Origin: an uncultured Bacilli bacterium
GTDB taxonomy: Bacteria > Bacillota_I > Bacilli_A > RF39 > UBA660
Length of the DNA stretch: 10,006 bases
Assembly: GCA_947594675.1 (NCBI GenBank)
Contig: CANQEF010000032.1
Coordinates: 1-10,006 of the forward strand
Direction: 5' to 3'
Shown in pieces: positions 1-5,834 of the stretch. Every line of letters begins with the position of its first letter. Position 1 is the first letter of the stretch. The translations under genes were made by a program, and so were the position numbers. The notes beneath the pieces are model-generated. The model saw only the letters and a list, made by a program, of their open reading frames with translations. It was not told where the DNA came from and made no database searches.

Positions 1-16
1 TATTATTATTTTTTAA

Positions 17-73
17 TAGGACATTTTAACTTGTAAATATAAAATTAAAATTAGGACATTTTAACTTATAAAT
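17..73. repeat. Two-copy 22-bp direct repeat
   Basis: Two copies of a 22-bp sequence beginning TAGGACATTTTAACTT lie at 17-38 and 52-73, with one mismatch (G against A near the end), 35 bp start to start. This is too long and too well matched to be chance even in AT-rich DNA. No gene overlaps it. It could be a regulator-binding pair, the edge of a longer array starting left of the window, or remains of a mobile-element end. No transposase is visible here, so the origin is open. Confidence 0.6.
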
Positions 74-113
74 CACACCTTTTAGATTTATTTTTAAAAA
101 AACCTAAGAAGAA

Positions 114-122
114 TGTTATAAT
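114..122 (+). promoter_or_regulatory. Extended -10 promoter for rluD
   Basis: TGTTATAAT at 114-122 is a perfect TATAAT (117-122) with the upstream TG of an extended -10 element. No good -35 box is present; TTTAAA at 93-98 is the nearest weak candidate, 18 nt upstream. Transcription would start near 129 and leave a leader of about 90 nt before the pseudouridine synthase start at 218. Confidence 0.5.
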
Positions 123-128
123 AAAAGA

Positions 129-217
129 TAAGAGCAAGAAAACCCATCACGAAAAAGGAAAACTTAAATAAAATTAATTTTTCCACAAACTTACCCATTA
201 TGAGAGGAATGACTTAT
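129..217 (+). other. Leader region of rluD (5' UTR)
   Basis: If the TATAAT at 117-122 is used, this is the untranslated leader. It is much longer than the ~15-22-nt leaders predicted for the other promoters in the window. A possible small hairpin pairs GGAAAA (157-162) with TTTTCC (179-184) around a 16-nt loop. It is AT-rich and not followed by a U tract, so it is not a clear terminator. No known riboswitch class is recognisable. The ribosome site AGAGG (203-207) lies at the end. Confidence 0.3.
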
Positions 218-1114
218 ATGACAATAAAAGTAGATGAAAATTCTAATATTAACCGTATTGATTGCTTTTTAGCTGATGAGCTTGAATTATCTCGTAGTAA
301 AATTCAAAAACTCATAAAGGAGGGCCTAATAACTGTAAATTCCAAAGAAATTTCTAGTAATTATCAAATAAAATTAAATGATTTAATTGAAATTAATGAC
401 AACATAAATTATGAAATCAAAGTTGAACCAGAAAATATACCATTAGACATTATATATGAAGATGATGATTTATTAGTTATAAATAAAAAAAGTGGAATGG
501 TAGTCCATCCAGCACCAGGACACTATACTAATACTTTAGTAAATGCTTTGCTTTATCATTTTAACATTACAACGAAAGATAAGCTACGTCCTGGAATTGT
601 CCACAGACTTGACAAAGATACTAGTGGCTTAATGCTAGTTGCTAAAAATGATCTGATGCTTGATAAATTATCTGAAATGATTAGTAAAAAAGAGGTAGAA
701 AGGCACTATCTTGCATTAGTTGATGGACAAATAAAACATGATACAGGAACAATTGATGCTCCTATTGGCAGAGACCCCAATGATAGACAAAAAATGGCTG
801 TGACTGAACAAAATTCGAAATCAGCAATTACTCATTTTAAAGTATTAAAACGTTTTAAAAACAATACTTTATTAGAATGTATCCTAGAAACTGGAAGAAC
901 ACATCAAATAAGAGTACATTTGGCATACATAGGATATCCCGTCACCAATGATCCAGTTTATAGCAAGAAAAAAGCAACTTCTTTCGGACAAATGCTCCAT
1001 TCAAAAAGTATTAAATTTACTCATCCTCGAACTAATAAAGAAATGTATTTTGAAATTGAAACACCAAAAGAATTTAAAAATAAACTTCAAGAATTAGAAA
1101 AAGAAGAAAATTGA
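218..1114 (+). CDS. rluD: RluD/RluA-family 23S rRNA pseudouridine synthase
   Basis: This enzyme family isomerises uridine to pseudouridine in large-subunit rRNA; E. coli RluD acts on the helix 69 loop. Translation from 218 gives 298 residues, normal for the family. An N-terminal S4 RNA-binding domain covers roughly residues 10-65. The catalytic motif HRLDKDTSG lies at 129-137, with the nucleophile Asp132. The family motif APIGRDPNDRQKMAV is near 181-195 and TGRTHQIRVH at 225-234. In-frame ATGs also occur at 200 and 209, but AGAGG at 203-207 lies inside that stretch and is correctly spaced only for 218. Bacilli often carry several RluA/RluD paralogues, so the exact target uridines are inferred. 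The usual neighbour lspA is not in the window. The TGA stop overlaps a TTGACA hexamer. Confidence 0.93.
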   Translation: MTIKVDENSNINRIDCFLADELELSRSKIQKLIKEGLITVNSKEISSNYQIKLNDLIEINDNINYEIKVEPENIPLDIIYEDDDLLVINKKSGMVVHPAPGHYTNTLVNALLYHFNITTKDKLRPGIVHRLDKDTSGLMLVAKNDLMLDKLSEMISKKEVERHYLALVDGQIKHDTGTIDAPIGRDPNDRQKMAVTEQNSKSAITHFKVLKRFKNNTLLECILETGRTHQIRVHLAYIGYPVTNDPVYSKKKATSFGQMLHSKSIKFTHPRTNKEMYFEIETPKEFKNKLQELEKEEN

Positions 1115-1127
1115 CATAATTTAAAAT

Positions 1128-1156
1128 TTGACTAAAAATATATTTATCCTTATAAT
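1128..1156 (+). promoter_or_regulatory. Sigma-A-type promoter, alarmone/desulfurase operon
   Basis: TTGACT (1128-1133), a 17-nt spacer and TATAAT (1151-1156) match 11 of 12 consensus bases, the best promoter in the window. The expected start near 1163 leaves a leader of about 18 nt, so the AGAGGTGA ribosome site (1167-1174) is almost at the mRNA 5' end. It should drive the genes at 1181-3696, which have no other clear promoter. Confidence 0.75.
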
Positions 1157-1180
1157 AATAAATATAAGAGGTGACTAATT

Positions 1181-1696
1181 ATGAGAGCTAAAAATAGAAT
1201 TTTACCTATAGTTATAACACTTTTAATATTAGTAGTGATAGTTTATCTTTTTGTAAATATTAAACAACCTCTCGTAGAATGTGAAAAAACTACTACTACT
1301 GCATCAGCAATTAGTATAAGTGAAAAACTAAATACTACATTTTCTAGAAATAAAATAACTAGAATGGAATTAACCAAAACTATTACTTTGCCAAGTACAT
1401 ATAGAAATGATTATTATATGAGTTACATTAAAAACTCTTTAGAAAAAGCCTATGAATACCTAGAAGATAAAAAGGAAGTATTAATAACAGATGACAGTAT
1501 CATCGTAAAGGTTGATATTTCTGATGATGAAACTATAATTCTAAACAATATAGAAATAATAGAAAATCCGAAATTTGAAATAAAGATAAATTCAAATACA
1601 AAAAGTAGTGAAGTAGTAACACTAAAAATAAAAGATAAATATACTGAAGGAGAGTTTATGACTCGTCTTAAAAATGATGGCTATGTTTGTAAATAA
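1181..1696 (+). CDS. Membrane-anchored hypothetical protein
   Basis: I do not recognise a family for this 171-aa protein. It starts with a basic segment (MRAKNR), followed by one strongly hydrophobic helix at residues 7-27 without a lipobox, so it is probably a signal anchor with the C-terminal ~140 residues outside the cell. The outer part is Thr/Ser-rich at 37-50, then alternates short strands and charged turns. It contains only two cysteines, Cys34 just after the membrane and Cys170 next to the C-terminus, which could form one disulfide. The ribosome site AGAGGTGA is 6 nt before the ATG. It is the first gene after a strong promoter, 41 nt ahead of the alarmone synthetase, so it is probably co-transcribed with it. 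Confidence 0.8.
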   Translation: MRAKNRILPIVITLLILVVIVYLFVNIKQPLVECEKTTTTASAISISEKLNTTFSRNKITRMELTKTITLPSTYRNDYYMSYIKNSLEKAYEYLEDKKEVLITDDSIIVKVDISDDETIILNNIEIIENPKFEIKINSNTKSSEVVTLKIKDKYTEGEFMTRLKNDGYVCK

Positions 1697-1737
1697 GCAT
1701 AGTCTTTATAGTAAATTGCAATAAATTGGAGGGGATA

Positions 1738-2358
1738 ATGATGCCTTTTAACGAAGAAAAAGATTTAAAAGATGTAATGCTAAAATATACATTTGCTAAA
1801 AAAGTTTTGGAAACAGAATTATCAATATTAATTGATGAATATGAATTTAATAATGGATATAATCCAGTAGAACATACTAAGTATCGAATAAAAACTATGG
1901 AAAGTGCTACTAAAAAATTAGCTAAGAAAAAAGTAGAATTAACTGTAAATAATCTTGTTCGCTATATCAATGATATGGTGGGAGTACGAATTGTTTGCTC
2001 ATTTATATCCGATGTTTACAAAATTGTTGATATTATAAAGTCATCAAAGCAGTTTATAATTAAAAGTGAAAGTGATTATATAAAAAATCCAAAAGACTCA
2101 GGTTATACGAGCTACCATATCAATATTTTAGTACCTATACATTTATTTGATAAAACCGAATATATTGAGGCAGAAATTCAAATTAGAACTGTTGCTATGG
2201 ATTGTTGGGCTAGCCTAGATCATAAATTACGCTACAAATTACCTAATGTCATTCCCGATGAATTAGCGCAAGAAATGTTATTAAGAGCAGAAGAAATGCA
2301 AGCCATGGATACTAAAATGAACATTTTAAATGATATGGTAAAAAATTTTATTAAATAG
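1738..2358 (+). CDS. relP: Small alarmone synthetase (RelP/YwaC-type)
   Basis: It transfers pyrophosphate from ATP to GDP or GTP to make ppGpp/pppGpp. The 206 residues hold only a RelA/SpoT synthetase domain: there is no HD hydrolase and no TGS or ACT domain, so breakdown must be done by another enzyme. From memory of the family it resembles B. subtilis YwaC (RelP) more than YjbM (RelQ), with NPVEHTKYRIK near 42-52, GVRIVCSFISD near 82-92, GYTSYH at 122-127 and EAEIQIRT at 144-151 including the expected catalytic Glu, then WASLDHKLRYK. A TTG at 1726 is in frame but GGAGG at 1728-1732 lies just after it. The start is therefore the ATG at 1738 or the adjacent one at 1741. Synthetases of this type are usually controlled by transcription under cell-wall stress (family knowledge). 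Confidence 0.92.
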   Translation: MMPFNEEKDLKDVMLKYTFAKKVLETELSILIDEYEFNNGYNPVEHTKYRIKTMESATKKLAKKKVELTVNNLVRYINDMVGVRIVCSFISDVYKIVDIIKSSKQFIIKSESDYIKNPKDSGYTSYHINILVPIHLFDKTEYIEAEIQIRTVAMDCWASLDHKLRYKLPNVIPDELAQEMLLRAEEMQAMDTKMNILNDMVKNFIK

Positions 2359-2368
2359 TGGTGATAAA

Positions 2369-2551
2369 ATGGATTACATGCTAGATAAAATAAATTTATT
2401 AGAAAATAAAGATAATATTATAAATACTGCTGAAGAAATATTTAAAATTCTAAAGGAAAATCCAAATTTAAATGATAGTGAAAAAATCATGACAATTGAA
2501 TTAGCTGTTGCCAAACTAAACTATGATTTATACAAAAATGATAAAAAATAA
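2369..2551 (+). CDS. Small hypothetical protein (60 aa)
   Basis: I do not recognise a family. It has a good ribosome site (GTGGTGA, 2358-2364), starts 10 nt after the relP stop, and ends 26 nt before the desulfurase start, so it is a genuine operon member and probably translationally coupled to relP. The 60 residues look almost entirely helical and soluble: acidic and Asn-rich, with heptad-like hydrophobics through 14-55, no cysteines and no membrane segment. A two-helix bundle that binds a neighbour's product is plausible, but that is inference from position and composition only. Confidence 0.75.
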   Translation: MDYMLDKINLLENKDNIINTAEEIFKILKENPNLNDSEKIMTIELAVAKLNYDLYKNDKK

Positions 2552-2577
2552 TACTTTCGAAGTAAAAGAGGGATAAA

Positions 2578-3696
2578 ATGATTTATTTAGACTATAGTGC
2601 TACAACTCCAGTTAATGAAAGTGTCTTACAAACCTTCATTGATGCCACAAAATCTTATATAGGCAATCCAAATTCTTTGCATAGATTAGGTGTTGAAAGT
2701 AAAAGCTTAATTGAAGCTAGTACATTGCAAATTGCAAAAATTCTAAATGTAAAGCCTAGTGAAATTATATATACTAGTGGAGCAACAGAATCTAATAATA
2801 CAGCTTTAAAAGGTATTTGCTTTAAATATCAAAATAGAGGTAAACATATTTTAACGACACATTTAGAACATTCATCTATACTCAATGAAATTCCTTTTTT
2901 AGAAAAAAATGGTTTTAAAATTGATTATATTGAATTAGATTCAAATGGTATAGTTGATTTTAATGACTTAGAAAATAAATTAACTGATGACACAATTTTG
3001 GTTAGTATTGCATCTGTGAGTAGTGAATTAGGTATTAGACAGCCTATTGAAAAAATAGGAGCTTTTTTAAAAAAATATCCGAAAGTAGTTTTTCATAGTG
3101 ACATAACTCAGAGTATAGGAAAAGATATTATTGATTTAGAAAATGTTGATTTGGCAAGCTTTTCGGCTCAAAAATTTTATGGTTTTAAGTCAATAGGATG
3201 CCTCATTAAAAAAGAAAACATTACTCTTGAACCGCTTATTCATGGAGGTAAATCCACGACTATTTATCGTAGTGGAACCCCATCTCCAGCTCTAATTGCC
3301 TCCTTAGCTAAAGCTCTTCGTTTGATATTAGAAAATCAAATAGAAAATATTAACTATGTAAAAAAATTATCTACATATTTAAAAAATGAACTAGTGAAAT
3401 TGAATATTGACCTTAACAGTAATGACTTTTCTATTCCTCATATAGTCAATATTTCTTTAAAAAATATCAAAGCTGAAACTATGCTCCATGCACTAGAAGA
3501 AAAAGAAATTTTTTTATCGACAAAAACAGCTTGCTCCAACAACTCTTCATCAGAGGCTATATACACTGTTTATCATGATGAAAAAAGAGCCTCTAACAGC
3601 TTACGCATTAGTATTTCCCATTTAACAACTAAGGAAGAATTAGAAACATTTATTAAATGCTTTACTGAAAATTTACAAAAACTAAACTTAAAATAA
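2578..3696 (+). CDS. Cysteine desulfurase (NifS/IscS-like, class V)
   Basis: A PLP enzyme that takes sulfur from cysteine as a persulfide for Fe-S clusters, tRNA thiolation or other uses. The 372 residues are normal length. Visible landmarks: LDYSATTP at the N-terminus, TSGATESNN near 66-74, LEHSS with the ring-stacking His98, HSDITQ with Asp175 and Gln178, FSAQK with the PLP lysine Lys199, RSGTP near 231-235, and the active cysteine Cys319 in STKTACSNNSS. Two usual cofactor-pocket residues differ: the residue before Lys199 is Gln198 instead of the common His, and SSELG (148-152) replaces the common NNE(I/T)G. Both may be typical of this Firmicutes subgroup. The ribosome site is AGAGG, 26 nt after the small protein gene. 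No thiI, mnmA or iscU lies next to it, so its sulfur acceptor is unknown. Confidence 0.92.
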   Translation: MIYLDYSATTPVNESVLQTFIDATKSYIGNPNSLHRLGVESKSLIEASTLQIAKILNVKPSEIIYTSGATESNNTALKGICFKYQNRGKHILTTHLEHSSILNEIPFLEKNGFKIDYIELDSNGIVDFNDLENKLTDDTILVSIASVSSELGIRQPIEKIGAFLKKYPKVVFHSDITQSIGKDIIDLENVDLASFSAQKFYGFKSIGCLIKKENITLEPLIHGGKSTTIYRSGTPSPALIASLAKALRLILENQIENINYVKKLSTYLKNELVKLNIDLNSNDFSIPHIVNISLKNIKAETMLHALEEKEIFLSTKTACSNNSSSEAIYTVYHDEKRASNSLRISISHLTTKEELETFIKCFTENLQKLNLK

Positions 3697-3719
3697 AATT
3701 ACTAGTACTATAAAACTTA

Positions 3720-3748
3720 TTTACTTCTCCTCAAAAAATTTGTATAAT
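3720..3748 (+). promoter_or_regulatory. Promoter for DUF1292-Nudix/GalE operon
   Basis: TTTACT (3720-3725), a 17-nt spacer and a perfect TATAAT (3743-3748) precede the DUF1292 gene. The expected start near 3755 places the GAGGAG ribosome site (3760-3765) about 5 nt from the mRNA end. The unit can run through 7352, since the following gaps are 6, 21 and 39 nt with no clear terminator. Confidence 0.6.
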
Positions 3749-3776
3749 TATATAAGATAGAGGAGTTGTTTTTTGT

Positions 3777-4040
3777 ATGGAAGAAAAAGAAATCATTATG
3801 ATTGAAAGTCCAACGGGAGAAACATTAAAAGCAGAATTAGTAACTTACTTGGTTTCTGAGGACAAAACTAAAATCTATATAGTATATACAACCAATGAAA
3901 AAGAAGAAAATGAAGATCAAGTAATTTATATATCAAGAATTGTTGCATCTACTGATAATAGTATTAAGGTAGAAGAAATAACAGATGATGAAGAATGGTT
4001 AAATGTACAAAAATTACTAAAAAAAATAGCTAATCAGTGA
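3777..4040 (+). CDS. DUF1292 (YrzB-type) protein
   Basis: An 87-residue acidic protein that fits the DUF1292 family of Firmicutes: an N-terminal beta-rich half with the pattern 'function-strand-turn', VTYLVSEDKTKIYIVYTT near 22-39, VIYISRIV near 49-56, then the typical acidic C-terminus ITDDEEWLNVQKLLKKI (68-84). The molecular role of the family is not known to me. In other Firmicutes such genes often sit with yrzL and the Holliday-junction resolvase yrrK, but those are absent here. The GAGGAG site is 11 nt from the ATG, a rather wide spacing. The stop is 6 nt from the next start, suggesting coupled translation. Confidence 0.8.
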   Translation: MEEKEIIMIESPTGETLKAELVTYLVSEDKTKIYIVYTTNEKEENEDQVIYISRIVASTDNSIKVEEITDDEEWLNVQKLLKKIANQ

Positions 4041-4046
4041 TAAAAA

Positions 4047-4733
4047 ATGCAAAATAGTGATAATTCTCAAATTTTAACCATTACTTTAAAAGCTACATTA
4101 TTTGATATTATATCTTCTAAAAAACAAATTCAAAATGATTTAAAACAAGACCTCGATAAAGAACAAAATTCCTCTGATAAAGAAAAAAAATTAAAAAAAT
4201 ACAACTTTTTTGAAAAAAAGGTGGAAAATATTATTTTATTAGCTAATAATTTAAGTAGAGAGGTTGATGAGCTTGACTCTCTCTTAAAAGAAAATAGTCT
4301 TCAAACAAATTCTAGCACTGAAAATTTTCACAGCGAGCCATCAAAAGATACAAATTCTACCGAACCTTTATTGCCTAAAAATCAGTCTGAAGAAAATCCT
4401 AATAATTCAAAAAATGATGATATTATAAAATTAAAAAAATCAACAACGGATAAAGCAAAAGCAATTGTTGTAACAAGTAATCAATTTTTAAAATTAAAAC
4501 AATCAAAATTAGAACAAAAAGATATTATAGTAGATAGAAAAGAAATTACTGAAACGACAACTGACAAACCACCAGTAGAAGATAAAGAAAATCAATTAAA
4601 TATTGAAGAAATGCTTGAAAAAGCAAGTAACTTATATAAAGAAGGAAAAATTGCTGAATCCCAAGCTTTATATGAAAAAATTAGTACCTTAAATAAGGAA
4701 CAACAAAACAAGACTTTATTAAAAGTCGCATAA
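4047..4733 (+). CDS. Charged, partly disordered protein with TPR-like C-terminus
   Basis: I do not recognise a family. The 228 residues fall into three parts: a Lys/Glu-rich helical, coiled-coil-like region at about 20-85; a Ser/Asn/Pro-rich, probably disordered stretch at 85-125 with more charged sequence after it; and a C-terminal helix pair (186-216) matching one tetratricopeptide-type repeat, with Ala, Tyr, Gly and Tyr at repeat positions in KASNLYKEGKIAESQALYEK. There is no signal peptide or membrane helix. Its ATG lacks a real ribosome site and lies 6 nt after the DUF1292 stop, so it probably depends on coupling to that gene. It is likely a cytoplasmic scaffold or partner protein, which is inferred from composition only. 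Confidence 0.75.
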   Translation: MQNSDNSQILTITLKATLFDIISSKKQIQNDLKQDLDKEQNSSDKEKKLKKYNFFEKKVENIILLANNLSREVDELDSLLKENSLQTNSSTENFHSEPSKDTNSTEPLLPKNQSEENPNNSKNDDIIKLKKSTTDKAKAIVVTSNQFLKLKQSKLEQKDIIVDRKEITETTTDKPPVEDKENQLNIEEMLEKASNLYKEGKIAESQALYEKISTLNKEQQNKTLLKVA

Positions 4734-4754
4734 TACTGAAAAGGAGTGAAAATA

Positions 4755-5795
4755 ATGTTAAACAAACATAGTGTCTTAATTGCTAAAATACTTATTTTCA
4801 TCTCTTCCATTCTTCTAGTCTGGAGCGTAATTATTTATAATTCAGAAATAGAATCAATAGTAAACCCTAAAAATAGTACTAATCTAACTGATAAGTCTGA
4901 TGGGGAAGAAATAAATATTACAACGAAAGATAATCCTAATGGTGTTTCTCAAAACAATACCCCACCTACGAATAATCTTCCGCCAACAAATGAACTACCA
5001 AATACTGATACTGAGAGTAATACAGAAAGCACTGAAACTCCAACGCCAACACCTAATCCATTGCCAGAACAAAACCAAAACTCTGTTCCTAGCGTTACCG
5101 AAACAATATCTCAAACTAATAATAATTTAAGAAATAAAATTCAACAAGATTATAACATTAGTATATATTATGGATATGAAACTAATGGGTATAGCGTAGG
5201 AGGACTTCAAACATACATAGAAGATAATGAATATAAAATACAAGAGGCTTTAAATAACTTAAATTATTGCATGTCACTATATCCCCTTGGCTTTTTTCAA
5301 GAAATATATAATGGAGGAATACCCCTAACAATCTATTTAGTAAAAAATTATTCTACAGCTGGTGTTACGGGAGCAACAAATGCTTTTAATACAAGAGCTG
5401 ATATTTCTATTGCGCTTCAATACGATTTTATAGAAAGCTTTAATCATGAAGTCTTTCATTACATTGAAAAATTTATTCGTAAAAATGGTGATAACTTTAG
5501 TGGTTGGAATACTTTAAATCCAATAGATTTTAGCTATGGAAATGTTAGAAATGATTTATCTTACAAAGCAACTTTTTCTCCAGATGCCCCATTTGTAAAT
5601 AACTACGCTCAAACATCAGAGGCCGAAGATAGAGCATCAACGTTTGAATATATGATGAGTCCAACTAAAGCTAGTTGCCTAAACACAGACAAAATTGTCT
5701 GGCGAAAAGCTGATTATATGGCTCAAAAAATAGATTTAATTTTTAATACCGTTACTCCAAATATTACTGAGTACTGGGAAAGATTTATATATTAA
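4755..5795 (+). CDS. Membrane-anchored putative zinc metallopeptidase (HEVFH)
   Basis: Residues 5-26 form one hydrophobic helix after a basic N-terminus, without a lipobox, so the rest should be outside the cell. A flexible Asn/Thr/Pro-rich tether follows (about 35-120), with a PTPTPNPLP stretch near 97-105. The catalytic domain is residues ~125-346. It has NHEVFHYIEKFI, an HExxH zinc motif with His231, Glu232 and His235, and about 55 residues later TSEAEDRASTFEYMM, where Glu291 is the likely third ligand as in gluzincins. NPIDFSYG and FVNNYAQTS lie between. I recall similar spacing in uncharacterised Firmicutes 'putative zinc-binding metallopeptidases', but I cannot name a MEROPS family. Substrate is unknown. 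The start at 4755 is chosen because AAGGAG (4741-4746) is 8 nt upstream; an in-frame GTG at 4746 overlaps that site. Confidence 0.82.
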   Translation: MLNKHSVLIAKILIFISSILLVWSVIIYNSEIESIVNPKNSTNLTDKSDGEEINITTKDNPNGVSQNNTPPTNNLPPTNELPNTDTESNTESTETPTPTPNPLPEQNQNSVPSVTETISQTNNNLRNKIQQDYNISIYYGYETNGYSVGGLQTYIEDNEYKIQEALNNLNYCMSLYPLGFFQEIYNGGIPLTIYLVKNYSTAGVTGATNAFNTRADISIALQYDFIESFNHEVFHYIEKFIRKNGDNFSGWNTLNPIDFSYGNVRNDLSYKATFSPDAPFVNNYAQTSEAEDRASTFEYMMSPTKASCLNTDKIVWRKADYMAQKIDLIFNTVTPNITEYWERFIY

Positions 5796-5834
5796 AAGAG
5801 CTTTGTACTCTAATAGTGAAAGGAATTTACATTC

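Noticed and set aside
179..187. TTTTCCACA, a DnaA-box-like 9-mer, also at 9901-9909
   Set aside because: Only two isolated matches to TTWTNCACA nearly 10 kb apart, with no cluster and no dnaA or dnaN nearby. This is expected by chance in AT-rich DNA.
1726..1737. TTG at 1726 as the start of the alarmone synthetase
   Set aside because: The GGAGG ribosome site begins at 1728, inside this extension, so the TTG could not use it. ATG at 1738 or 1741 fits.
4592..4810. 72-aa minus-strand open frame
   Set aside because: It lies antisense to the end of the TPR-like gene and the start of the metallopeptidase gene, has no ribosome site, and both + strand genes are well supported.
4939..5130. 63-aa + strand open frame
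   Set aside because: It is an alternative frame inside the low-complexity tether of the metallopeptidase gene, with no ribosome site or recognisable domain.
5769..5810. GAGTAC/GTACTC inverted repeat near the metallopeptidase stop
   Set aside because: Only 6 bp with a 30-nt loop, partly inside coding sequence, and no further pairing or T tract.
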